DNA from: Amycolatopsis tolypomycina
GTDB lineage: Bacteria; Actinomycetota; Actinomycetes; Mycobacteriales; Pseudonocardiaceae
Direction of reading: 5' to 3'
Length of the DNA: 64,000 bases
Assembly (NCBI RefSeq): GCF_900105945.1
Contig: NZ_FNSO01000004.1
Coordinates: 4,898,001-4,962,000, forward strand
The position numbers and the translations under genes are program-made. The notes beneath the pieces were generated by a model, which did no database searches, was not told the origin of the DNA, and saw nothing but the letters and a program-made list of their open reading frames with translations. Of the stretch, positions 52,590 to 61,289 are shown one piece after another. The first letter of the stretch is position 1. The number at the start of each line of letters is the position of its first letter.

Positions 52590-54122
52590 TCAGATCGCCG
52601 CTGGTGCTGAACCGTAGATTCCCAGCGGTCCTTCGGCGAGGTTGATGACGACTGCCTTGACTTGGGTGTAGTGGAGGAGCGTCTCGAAGGAGTTCTCCCG
52701 CCCGAAGCCGCTTTCCTTGTAGCCGCCGAGAGGTTGGCCCGGTACGAAGTTGTAGTACCGGTTGATCCAGACCGAGCCCGTCTGCATTTCGCGGGCGAAC
52801 CTGTGGGCCCGGCCGAGGTCACGGGTCCAGACTCCGCCTCCGAGGCCGTACGGCGTCTCGTTGGCCAGGCGGAGGACCTCCTCCTCGTCGGTCCAGGCCT
52901 GGACGCAGGTGACCGGTCCGAAGATCTCCTCCTGCGCGATCCGCATGTCGTTCTCGACCTCGGTGAAGATGGTCGGTTCGATGAAGAGCCCCTTTTCCAG
53001 CCCAGGAATCCTCGCCGGAGCCCCACCCGTCAGCACCTTCGCGCCCTCCTGCGGACCGAGTTCGAGGTAGGACTTGACCTTGTCGAATTGCACCTGACTG
53101 GCCTGCGGGCCCAGCTGGGTCTCCGGCAGGGTCGGATCGCCCTGCGACACGCCGTGGAGGACGGTCTTCAGCTTCTCCAGGAACTCTTCCATGACCAGTT
53201 GCTGCACGAAGGTGCGGGTACCGGCGATGCAGACCTCGCCTTTGTTGAAGACCGTGGACATCACGACACCCTCGACCGCCGCGTCGAGATCCGCGTCCGC
53301 GCAGATGATGTTCGCCGACTTGCCGCCGAGTTCCATGGTCTGCGGGGCGATGTTCACCGCCGCGTACCCCATAATCTTGCGGGCCGTTGGCTTGGAGCCG
53401 GTGAACGACACCTTGCGGACGTCGGGGTGGGTCACCAGTGGCTCGCCGGTTTCGGGACCGTAACCGGTCACGATGTTGACGACGCCGGGAGGCAGGATGT
53501 CGGCACATTCGGCGAAGAACTCGAGGACAGCCAGACAGGTCGACTCGGCGGGCTTGAGAACCACCGTGTTGCCGGCGGCGAGCGCCGGCGCGAGCTTCAG
53601 CGCCGTGCAGTACATCGGGATGTTCCACGGCACGATCGCGGCGCACACGCCGAGGGGCTCACGGTGGACGAGCGAGACGGCGTCCGGGAAGTCCATGGTC
53701 TCGCCGCGCAGGTGCAGCGGCGTCGTCGAGTAGAAGTCGTAGACGGCCGCCGTGCCGGGCAGGTCGAACCCGGCGGAGTCGCGGATCGGTTTCCCGTTGT
53801 CGAGGGTCTCCATCATCGCGAAGTCGTCGATGCGGGCCGTCAACCGGCGCGCCATCTCCGCCAGCACGGCCTGGCGCTGCATCGGATGAGAACGTGACCA
53901 GGAGGGGAAGGCGGCCTTGGCGGCCGCCACCGCGCGGTTGACGTCCGCCGCGTCGCCTGCCTGGATCGTCGACAGCAACGTTCCATCGGCCGGGTTGGTG
54001 ACGGGAATCGTTCGTCCGCTGTTGCCCTCCGTCCATTGGCCGCCGATGAAGTGGCCGTACTCCGCACGGAAGTACCGCTGTGCGCGTTCGGTCCTGGTCA
54101 GCACCTCGGACTCCGTCGTCAT
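52590..54122 (-). CDS. NAD-dependent aldehyde dehydrogenase
   Basis: 510 residues. PWNIPMY gives the NAD-binding region, MELGGKS the general-base Glu and NKGEVCIAGTR the catalytic Cys. The C-terminal PFG motif is represented by GGYKESGFGRE. ATG 54122 has GGAG upstream. Divergent from the hydratase-aldolase operon, it probably oxidises the aromatic aldehyde that the aldolase releases, as salicylaldehyde dehydrogenase does in naphthalene degradation. Confidence 0.93.
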   Translation of the reverse strand: MTTESEVLTRTERAQRYFRAEYGHFIGGQWTEGNSGRTIPVTNPADGTLLSTIQAGDAADVNRAVAAAKAAFPSWSRSHPMQRQAVLAEMARRLTARIDDFAMMETLDNGKPIRDSAGFDLPGTAAVYDFYSTTPLHLRGETMDFPDAVSLVHREPLGVCAAIVPWNIPMYCTALKLAPALAAGNTVVLKPAESTCLAVLEFFAECADILPPGVVNIVTGYGPETGEPLVTHPDVRKVSFTGSKPTARKIMGYAAVNIAPQTMELGGKSANIICADADLDAAVEGVVMSTVFNKGEVCIAGTRTFVQQLVMEEFLEKLKTVLHGVSQGDPTLPETQLGPQASQVQFDKVKSYLELGPQEGAKVLTGGAPARIPGLEKGLFIEPTIFTEVENDMRIAQEEIFGPVTCVQAWTDEEEVLRLANETPYGLGGGVWTRDLGRAHRFAREMQTGSVWINRYYNFVPGQPLGGYKESGFGRENSFETLLHYTQVKAVVINLAEGPLGIYGSAPAAI

Positions 54123-54273
54123 GGGCTCACTCCGTTCTGATCGGCCGCCTCGGCGCTCGGAGTGTAGACACAGCACAGACCCGAGTTCAACCTTACCGTC
54201 AATTTTTCGTACCAAGCGTCAAACGAGTGTGGCGGTCGGCACGGTGATCATCGTTGACGCGCTCAACTCACGC

Positions 54274-54293
54274 GTCTAACTTTCTACATAGAC
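54274..54293. promoter_or_regulatory. Candidate operator between the divergent ALDH and aldolase genes
   Basis: GTCTA and TAGAC form a 20-bp inverted repeat with a 10-base centre, in an AT-rich stretch 54 bp before the aldolase ATG. It is a plausible site for the TetR regulator at 58996-59793, but the arms are short. Confidence 0.35.
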
Positions 54294-54346
54294 GACAAAT
54301 TTGTGGTGCGGACCCCGCGCCTGCGTACAGGAAGACCTGGTCGAAG

Positions 54347-55381
54347 ATGACGAAACTCAGAGATCGCCTCACGGCCGCGGACATCCGCGGTGCGTGGGCG
54401 ATCATCCCGACACCCGCCACGGACGACGCTTCCGATTGGCGCGCGAGCAACACGGTGGACGTGGACGAGACGGCACGGGCGGTCGACGCCCTCGTCGAGG
54501 CCGGGATCGACGGCATTCTCAGTCTCGGCACGCTCGGCGAGACCGCCACACTCACCTGGGACGAGAAGCGCACCTTCATCACCACGATGGTCGAGGCCGC
54601 CGCGGGCCGGGTACCGGTGTTCGCCGGGACGTCGAGTCTGAGCACGCGCGAGACCATCCGGCAAACACGGGAAGCAAGCGATCTCGGTGTCGACGGAACC
54701 ATGATCGGCCCGCCGATGTGGAACAGGCCGGACACCGCCACGGCCGCGCAGTTCTTCCGTGACGTGGCCGAGGCCGTGCCCGAAATCTCGATCTGCGTCT
54801 ATGCCAACCCCGGCGTCTTCAAGTTCGGCTTCTCGCCCACGTTCTGGGCCCAGGTCGCCGACATCCCCCAGGTCGTCATGGCCAAGACCGCCGGGGCCGC
54901 GACCTACCTGCGTGACCTCGAGGCCAGTGCCGGCCGGATCCGGTTGATGCCGATCGACGCGGAGTTCTACTCCGCCGCCCGGATCGACCCGGACTCGGCC
55001 GTCGCGTTCTGGTCGAGCAGCGCCTCGTGCGGGCCGGCGCCGGCCATCGCCCTGCGGGAGCGGGTGGCCGAGGCGAAGCGCACCGGCGACTGGACCCTGG
55101 CCCGGAGGTTGAACGACCAGATCGGTGCGGCGGTACTGCCCACGATCGCCTACGGCGACATGGACACGTTCCAGACGCACAACATCGCCCTGGAGAAGGG
55201 GCGGATGAACGTGGCCGGCTTCCTCCGCGCCGGCCCGCACCGCCCACCGCACCACCTCGTGCCGGACCACATCGCCGAGCTCGGCCGGCTCGGCGGCGAA
55301 GCCTGGGCCGCGCTGCAGGAGGAATACCAGGAGTACGCGGCCTCGGTGACGCGTGCCGAAGTCCGGATCGGAGACCGCTGA
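54347..55381 (+). CDS. Hydratase-aldolase of the dihydrodipicolinate synthase family (NahE/PhdJ-like)
   Basis: 344 residues, a TIM-barrel class I aldolase. GTLGE near residue 63 is the family phosphate/carboxylate loop and VVMAKTAG carries the Schiff-base Lys. Length and C-terminal extension fit trans-o-hydroxybenzylidenepyruvate or carboxybenzalpyruvate hydratase-aldolases (about 330 residues) better than DapA (about 290). It would split an aryl-pyruvate adduct to an aromatic aldehyde and pyruvate. The stop overlaps the next start (TGATG). Confidence 0.88.
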   Translation: MTKLRDRLTAADIRGAWAIIPTPATDDASDWRASNTVDVDETARAVDALVEAGIDGILSLGTLGETATLTWDEKRTFITTMVEAAAGRVPVFAGTSSLSTRETIRQTREASDLGVDGTMIGPPMWNRPDTATAAQFFRDVAEAVPEISICVYANPGVFKFGFSPTFWAQVADIPQVVMAKTAGAATYLRDLEASAGRIRLMPIDAEFYSAARIDPDSAVAFWSSSASCGPAPAIALRERVAEAKRTGDWTLARRLNDQIGAAVLPTIAYGDMDTFQTHNIALEKGRMNVAGFLRAGPHRPPHHLVPDHIAELGRLGGEAWAALQEEYQEYAASVTRAEVRIGDR

Positions 55382-56301
55382 TGCCGCTCGTACCCCTCAA
55401 CGGAATCGAGATCAACTACCGGGACGAGGGCCGGGGCGAAGACCTGCTGCTGGTCCACAACCTGACGTCGAACATCACGGGTTTCGATCGCAACTTCCCG
55501 GAGTTGTCCCGGCACTACCGCACAGTCGCGGCCGACCTGCGCGGACACGGCCTGACCACGCACGAGGAGAACGAGGCCGCCGCGGCGGGCTTCTACACGT
55601 TCGACAACATGGTCGACGACCAGCTGGCCCTGCTCGACAAGCTGGGCATCGAGCGGTTCTACCTATTCGGCCAGGCCTTCTGGGGCGCGAACGTCGCCCT
55701 GCACCTGTTCGACCGGGTCCCGGACCGGGTCAAGGGCCTCGTGATCTCGTCGACGTACATGATCATCAACGATGATCGCGAGAAGGCCTACGACGCCCTC
55801 GGGGAGAAGGCGCAGCAGAACTTCCGGCGCATGCACGAACAGGCGCGCACCGAGGGGATGATGACGGTCTACCAGGACCGGCTGGCTTCCGGGCAGTTCT
55901 GGGGCCCGAAGGTGCTGGGCAGCCCCGACATCCTCGAGGCGTTCGCCGCCGCCCACCGGCTCACCTCCCCCACCGCGTTCGTCACCATCCCTCAGCTGTC
56001 CCGCGAGCGGCGCGCCGGCATCGCCGCGAAGCTGTCCGACCGGGGGCTGCCCCTGATGCTGCTGCTCGGCGAGGACGAGACCCCGCACGAGCGGAAGCTG
56101 TTCATCGACGAGATGCGCGCCGACTATCCCGGCACCCACGTGCTGCTGCTGCCCGGCACCGGCCACTACCCGACCATCGAGAACCCCGCGGACTTCAACC
56201 GCGCGCTCCTCGACTTCTACGCAGGGGTCGCCCGGTACGGCGATACCCGCGCCGACACCGAGAACAACTCCGACACCACGCCCGAGGAGGCTTCCGCATG
56301 A
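55381..56301 (+). CDS. Alpha/beta-hydrolase fold protein with Ala at the nucleophile position
   Basis: 306 residues of the meta-cleavage-product hydrolase type. The oxyanion region is LLLVHNLTSN, the DLRGHG turn follows, and the triad Asp/His lie in LLGEDET and GTGHYPT. The nucleophile elbow reads LFGQAFWGAN, so the serine of GxSxG is replaced by Ala. That rules out ordinary Ser-hydrolase chemistry; a cofactor-free oxygenase, isomerase or binding role is possible. It sits between the aldolase and the extradiol dioxygenase, with overlaps on both sides. Confidence 0.88.
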   Translation: MPLVPLNGIEINYRDEGRGEDLLLVHNLTSNITGFDRNFPELSRHYRTVAADLRGHGLTTHEENEAAAAGFYTFDNMVDDQLALLDKLGIERFYLFGQAFWGANVALHLFDRVPDRVKGLVISSTYMIINDDREKAYDALGEKAQQNFRRMHEQARTEGMMTVYQDRLASGQFWGPKVLGSPDILEAFAAAHRLTSPTAFVTIPQLSRERRAGIAAKLSDRGLPLMLLLGEDETPHERKLFIDEMRADYPGTHVLLLPGTGHYPTIENPADFNRALLDFYAGVARYGDTRADTENNSDTTPEEASA

Positions 56302-57266
56302 CCACCGCCGACTTCCGTTACCAGCGAGCCGGGTACGTCGCGCTCAACGTCACCGACCTCGCCCGCACCCACGACTTCGCCACCGGCATCTACGGCCTCA
56401 CCTTCACCGGTGAGGGTCCATCGGGGGAAAGGTTCTACCGATCCGGCCCCCGGCACCACGAGGTGATGCTCCAGCCCGCGGCCGAGCCCGGCTTCGTGCG
56501 GGCCGGATGGGAGCTGGAGACCGAGGACGACGTCACGCGCGCGTTCCACCACTTCCTGCAGCTCGGCCTGAAGCCTCGCCGTGTCCCGGCGGAGGAGCGT
56601 GCCGCGCTGGGCCTGTCGATCAGCGACGCCTTCCGAGTGCGCGAGCCCGTCAACGGCGTCGAGTTCGAGTACTACTCGCGCATGGAGTACCTGAGCCGCC
56701 CGCTCGAGGGCGACCTGACGACCTTCAAGCGGTTCGCGCACGTCGGCATCGGTGTGCCGGACGTGCAGCGCTCCACCCAGTTCCTGCTGGACAACATGGG
56801 CTTTCTCGCATCCGACATCGTCGGCGACTACACCTCCGTCTTCATGCGGCCGTGGCCGGTGAGCGACCACCACGGCTTCGGATACCTGCCCACCCGCACC
56901 GGCGCCCCCGCGTTCCACCACCTCGCGTTCCTCGTCGACTCCATCGACGACATCGGCAAACTGTTCAACCGGATCGAGGAGCACGCCGTGGGACGCGCGT
57001 TCGGCATCGGCCGGCATCCCACCTCGGGCAGCGTCCACCTCTACATCACCGATCCCGACGGGATGCTCTGGGAGTACACGCTCGGCATGGAGCAGTTCCC
57101 GGAGACCGGTTACCGCGGGCCGCGCTTCATGTCGGCTGCCCCGGAGGACGCCGATCTGTGGCAGGCCAAGCCCAAGCCCGAGTTCGTGGGCAAGGGCGGC
57201 GTCGTGACCGGCGACGCCGGAATCGACGAGGCGCTCACCGAGCTCGTCGCGCAGGCCCGGAAGTGA
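56298..57266 (+). CDS. Type I extradiol ring-cleavage dioxygenase (VOC family)
   Basis: 322 residues in two vicinal-oxygen-chelate domains. The iron ligands are likely the His in KRFAHVGIGV, the His in AFHHLAFLVD and the Glu in MLWEYTLGME. The C-terminal DPDGMLWEY is the usual family signature. It opens catechol-like rings beside the two hydroxyls. The length matches dihydroxybiphenyl or 1,2-dihydroxynaphthalene dioxygenases. ATGA overlap with the preceding gene. Confidence 0.92.
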   Translation: MTTADFRYQRAGYVALNVTDLARTHDFATGIYGLTFTGEGPSGERFYRSGPRHHEVMLQPAAEPGFVRAGWELETEDDVTRAFHHFLQLGLKPRRVPAEERAALGLSISDAFRVREPVNGVEFEYYSRMEYLSRPLEGDLTTFKRFAHVGIGVPDVQRSTQFLLDNMGFLASDIVGDYTSVFMRPWPVSDHHGFGYLPTRTGAPAFHHLAFLVDSIDDIGKLFNRIEEHAVGRAFGIGRHPTSGSVHLYITDPDGMLWEYTLGMEQFPETGYRGPRFMSAAPEDADLWQAKPKPEFVGKGGVVTGDAGIDEALTELVAQARK

Positions 57267-57277
57267 GGAACTCCGCG

Positions 57278-59023
57278 ATGAACGGCGACACCCCCGCTGC
57301 CGCGGGCCACGCGCCGAGGGCGATCGAGACCGCGGTCCTGGTCGTGGGCGCTGGCCCGGTGGGCCTGACCGCCGCGATGCAACTCGCTCACCGGGGCAAC
57401 GACGTCGTGGTGATCGAGCAGCGCGGCGCCGACGTCCCGGCCAGCGCCAAGTGCAACCACATCAGCGCCCGGACGATGGAGATCTACCGCCGGCTCGACG
57501 TGGCCGACGCCATCCGGGCCGAGGGCCTGCCCGACGACTTCCCGAACGACGGCGTCTACGCCACCCGCCTCACCGGCTACGAACTCACCCGGTTCCGGAT
57601 GCCCTGTCGCCGTGACCGCTTCGACGACCACGGCTACGACGACGGCGACCTGCCTTCGCCCGAGCGCGCGGCACGGGTCAGCCAGCTCTACCTCGAGCCG
57701 GTCCTGCGCCGTCACCTGCGCGAGCGGTTCAGCCAGGTGCCGGTGCTGCACGAGACCCGGTTCACCGGGTTCGAGCAGCACGACGACCACGTGATCTCGC
57801 ACGCCGTGCGCGAGGACACCGGCGAGGAGCTCGAGATCCGCAGCCGGTACGTGATCGGAGCGGACGGCGCGTCCAGCAGCGTGCGCAAGGCGCTCGGACT
57901 GCGCCTGCGCGGTGACGACAACCTCACCCGGGCCCGTACCCGGTTGTTCCGGGCGCCGGATCTGCTGTCCCGCTTCAACTACCCACGGGCGTGGATGAAC
58001 TGGTTCATCGTCGACGACATCTGGTCCTCGCTCATCGCCATCGACGGCGAGGAACTGTGGAACTTCCACTGCTTCATGCCGCCGACGCGCGAGTTCGCGG
58101 ACCTCGACTTGGACAAGGCGCTACGCGACGCGCTGGGAGTGGGTCCGGACTTCACCTACGAGACCGTGCGCGACGAGGACTGGATCGGCCGCCGACTGGT
58201 CGCCGGCACCTTCCAGGTGGGCCGGGTGTTCCTCAGCGGGGATGCCGCCCACCTCTGGGTGCCCTACGGGGGCTACGGCATGAACGCCGGCATCGCGGAC
58301 GTGGCCAACCTCGCCTGGATGATGGACGCCGTGCTCCAGGGGTGGGCGCCGGAATCACTCCTCACCGCACACGACGCCGAACGGCGGCCGGTCACCGAAC
58401 AGGTGTCGGCCTTCGCCTCGAACTTCGTCGAGGTGCTCCAGGAGACCGAGTCGGAGGTCATCGAGGAGGACAGCGCGGCCGGTGCTGCGGCACGCCGGGC
58501 CTTCGGGCAGCGATTGCGCGACGCGAACATCCGGTCGATGGTGCCCACCGGGCTCAACTTCGGCTACGCGTACGGCACTTCACCGATCGTCGTGCACGAC
58601 GGTGAGGAACCCCCGCCGTTCACGATGGGCGACTACCAGCCCTCCACGGCGCCGGGCGCCCGGCTGCCCCACTTCTGGTTCGCCGACGGAGAGTCGCTGT
58701 ACGACGCCCTGCCGGACGGCTTCACACTGTTGCGCTTCGACGATAACGTCGACGTCGCGCCGTTGGCAGCCGCGGCCGCGGAGCGGAGCGTGCCGCTCCG
58801 GGTCATCAATGTCGACCCGGCCGAGGATGTCGAGAAGGGCATCGATCTCGCGGACCTGGGATACCGGCACGCTCTCGTGCTCGCCCGCCCCGACCAGCAC
58901 GTCGCCTGGCGTGGGGCGGCACTGCCGCCCGACCCCGGCGCCCTGCTGGACCAGGTACGGGGCGCGGTGACCGCACAGTGCGACCGGCCGGAGCGTCAGG
59001 CGTCGAGGACCCTTTCCAGGTAG
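57278..59023 (+). CDS. FAD-dependent aromatic monooxygenase (PheA/TfdB/MhpA type)
   Basis: 581 residues. GAGPVGLTAAMQLAHRG binds ADP, IGADGASSSVRK is the DG motif, and FLSGDAAHLWVPYGGYGMN the second FAD site. A C-terminal thioredoxin-like domain occupies about the last 130 residues. It would hydroxylate a phenolic substrate to the catechol used by the extradiol dioxygenase encoded just upstream. Its 3' end overlaps the convergent TetR gene by 28 bp. Confidence 0.92.
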   Translation: MNGDTPAAAGHAPRAIETAVLVVGAGPVGLTAAMQLAHRGNDVVVIEQRGADVPASAKCNHISARTMEIYRRLDVADAIRAEGLPDDFPNDGVYATRLTGYELTRFRMPCRRDRFDDHGYDDGDLPSPERAARVSQLYLEPVLRRHLRERFSQVPVLHETRFTGFEQHDDHVISHAVREDTGEELEIRSRYVIGADGASSSVRKALGLRLRGDDNLTRARTRLFRAPDLLSRFNYPRAWMNWFIVDDIWSSLIAIDGEELWNFHCFMPPTREFADLDLDKALRDALGVGPDFTYETVRDEDWIGRRLVAGTFQVGRVFLSGDAAHLWVPYGGYGMNAGIADVANLAWMMDAVLQGWAPESLLTAHDAERRPVTEQVSAFASNFVEVLQETESEVIEEDSAAGAAARRAFGQRLRDANIRSMVPTGLNFGYAYGTSPIVVHDGEEPPPFTMGDYQPSTAPGARLPHFWFADGESLYDALPDGFTLLRFDDNVDVAPLAAAAAERSVPLRVINVDPAEDVEKGIDLADLGYRHALVLARPDQHVAWRGAALPPDPGALLDQVRGAVTAQCDRPERQASRTLSR

Positions 59024-59793
59024 TCGAGGTCCTGGCGGAGCAGGGCCAGCGCGGCTTTCGGACCGGAGACCTCGGGGATCCGGTCGTCCGGCCGGATCAC
59101 CATGGCCACGGCCATGTCGGCCACCAGCTCGGCGGCTTCTTCGTCGGTGTGCAGAGAGCCGCCGGGATGGTGCCACCACGCCACCCAGTTGCACATCCCG
59201 GCCACGGCGAGCGCCGCCGCCCGGGTGTCGACGGGCCGAAACCGGCCCTGCAGGACTCCCTGTTCCATCACGTGCATGAGACCGGTCAGGGCGGCGCGCT
59301 GGCCGGCTCTGTTCGCTTTGGCGGCGGCAGGCGGGAGGTCCGCCTCGGACCGGAGCAGCAACTGGAACCGGCTGGGGTTGCCGGCCCGCTGGAAGGCGAT
59401 GAGATGAGCGATCTTGCGCAGCCTCGTGACCGGGTCGAGGGAGCCGTCCTGGGCAAGTGCCTCGATCTCCGCGGCGGGAGCTTCGGTCATCTGGGCCACG
59501 AGCTTGGCGAGCAGGTCGTCCTTGCTCTTCACGTAGTAGTAGAGCGCAGGCCGGGTGATGCCCATTGCGTCGGCGATGTCCTGGAGGTTCGTGCCGGCGA
59601 ACCCGCGCTCCGCGAAGAGACGGGCGGCCTGCTCGAAGATCTCGTTCTCCACCAGTTCCCGCCGCGACGTGGGGCGCGTGGTGGTGTCCGCCGGCTTTTT
59701 CGGAGAGCGGCGTCCCGCCTCGCTCTTGGGCCGTGCTCGGCGCTGGCTCTCCGGCTTGGCACTCTTGGAGGCGTTCCCCGAGCGTTCCGTCAT
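58996..59793 (-). CDS. TetR-family transcriptional regulator
   Basis: 265 residues, longer than usual because of a basic, Ser/Pro-rich N-terminal tail of about 45 residues. The DNA-binding helices are in LFAERGFAGTNLQDIADAM and RPALYYYVKSKDDLL. The C-terminal domain is typical ligand-binding. It likely represses the aromatic operons on either side; the GTCTA/TAGAC dyad at 54274-54293 is a candidate site. Confidence 0.93.
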   Translation of the reverse strand: MTERSGNASKSAKPESQRRARPKSEAGRRSPKKPADTTTRPTSRRELVENEIFEQAARLFAERGFAGTNLQDIADAMGITRPALYYYVKSKDDLLAKLVAQMTEAPAAEIEALAQDGSLDPVTRLRKIAHLIAFQRAGNPSRFQLLLRSEADLPPAAAKANRAGQRAALTGLMHVMEQGVLQGRFRPVDTRAAALAVAGMCNWVAWWHHPGGSLHTDEEAAELVADMAVAMVIRPDDRIPEVSGPKAALALLRQDLDYLERVLDA

Positions 59794-59938
59794 GTCTTGA
59801 TACTAGCGACCGGCCTGAGTTCGGCACGCCGGGCACACATCGGCTCGAGTGCTGGTCAGCGCAGCCGCCGTTTCCCATTATTGACTCCATCGGCAAAACA
59901 TGGACAGGCAAGTCAGCAAGATTTCCGGAAGGTCGATC

Positions 59939-61279
59939 ATGAACAAGCCCGAACCCGACGTCGTGGTCGTGGGTGGGGGAATCGCCGGTCTCGCCGCGGC
60001 GTTCCGCCTCCAGCAGCAGGGCCGGACGGTCACCGTGTTCGAGGCAGCGGACTCCGTCGGCGGGATGATGCGGAGCACCCGGCGCGACGGCTTCGTGCTG
60101 AACCGCGCGGCGACGCTCCTCCCGGGTGGCCATGCCGCCGTCATCCGCCTCTGCGCTGACGCCGGCCTCGGCAACCCCTTCCGGCCGCTGCCCCTCAGCG
60201 TCGGCATTCCCCGTGACGGCAGGCTGCGGTCGCTGGGCGGGGAGGGCCTCGGCGCCGTCATGGAAAGTGTCCGCACCGACCTGTTGTCCTCGCGGAGCAA
60301 GTTGTTGCTGGGCCGGCTTCTCGTCGACCTGAGGCGGTGGAAGCGCCGGCTGGGGCACGACGACTACGAGGCGGCGGCCCGGCTGGACACCGAGACGGTG
60401 CCGACGTACGCGCGGCGCCGGCTGAACCAGGAGATCTACGACTACCTGATCGACCCCTTGCTCCGGGGCGTCTACCTGGAGGACCCGGCGAAGATGTCCG
60501 TCGTCGACCTCTTCGTGACGCTCGGCAAGTTCACCCAGGGCGGCCCGATGCGATATCCGACCGGTATCGACTTCTTGGCCAGGCACCTCGCCTCCCTGCT
60601 CGACGCGCGCACGGGAGCCACGGTCCAGGAGGTCCGGCGCACCGAGGCCGGGGTCCGGACCCGCTGGCACGACGCCGACGGCGACCACACGGTCGAGACC
60701 CGTGGCTGCGTGCTCGCCGTCAACGGTCCGGCGGTGCTGGACATCTATCCGGACCTGCCCGATGGCCAGCGCAAATTGATCGAGTCGATCCCGTACGCCG
60801 GTATCCTCAAAGGCATCTTCGCGCTCCGCCGTGCTCCGGCGAACCTGCCCGGCCTCATCGCCGTCCCCAGCAAGGCGGGTCTGAGCCTGGGCATCGTGAC
60901 CTACGACTCCCGGTCCATGCCCGAGTCCGCGCCGGCCGGCAAAGCGGTCGTCTCCGGGCACTGGGTGGACAGCTACCTCACGGCGGCCGCCGGACGGCCG
61001 GACGACGAGCTGCTGGCCGAGATGCTGCGGCACATGGACGCCGTCGTCCCAGGATTCTCCGGTGAAGTGGAGTTCGCACAGCTCGAGCGCTGGGACGCCG
61101 CGGCGAACTCACGGTCCGTCGGGTTCTACCGGACGGTCGCGGAACTGCGCCGGCTGATGGACCCGGAGGACGTCGTCCAGCTCGCCGGGGACTACCTCGG
61201 GAACCCCAGCACCAATGGCTCGGCCGAGTCCGGTGAACGTGCCGCCGCCGCACTCGGCAATCGACTTCGGCGCCCATGA
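59939..61279 (+). CDS. FAD-dependent oxidoreductase (protoporphyrinogen-oxidase-like)
   Basis: 446 residues. The FAD motif GGGIAGLAAAFRLQQQGRTV and the following EAADSVGGMM place it in the PPOX/amine-oxidase group, and the C-terminal GDYLGNPSTNGSAESG is the second FAD contact. ATG 59939 has GGAAGG upstream. True HemY sits among heme genes, which are absent here, so a dehydrogenation step in catabolism is more likely. It is convergent with the ligase gene. Confidence 0.85.
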   Translation: MNKPEPDVVVVGGGIAGLAAAFRLQQQGRTVTVFEAADSVGGMMRSTRRDGFVLNRAATLLPGGHAAVIRLCADAGLGNPFRPLPLSVGIPRDGRLRSLGGEGLGAVMESVRTDLLSSRSKLLLGRLLVDLRRWKRRLGHDDYEAAARLDTETVPTYARRRLNQEIYDYLIDPLLRGVYLEDPAKMSVVDLFVTLGKFTQGGPMRYPTGIDFLARHLASLLDARTGATVQEVRRTEAGVRTRWHDADGDHTVETRGCVLAVNGPAVLDIYPDLPDGQRKLIESIPYAGILKGIFALRRAPANLPGLIAVPSKAGLSLGIVTYDSRSMPESAPAGKAVVSGHWVDSYLTAAAGRPDDELLAEMLRHMDAVVPGFSGEVEFAQLERWDAAANSRSVGFYRTVAELRRLMDPEDVVQLAGDYLGNPSTNGSAESGERAAAALGNRLRRP

Positions 61280-61289
61280 CGGTGCATTC

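Noticed and set aside
54165..54175. GTGTAGACAC upstream of ALDH as a TetR site
   Set aside because: The palindrome is too short to separate from chance and does not match the GTCTA/TAGAC dyad spacing.
59939..61279. HemY/protoporphyrinogen oxidase in heme synthesis
   Set aside because: No heme genes nearby; the fold is shared with many catabolic FAD oxidases and the context is aromatic degradation.
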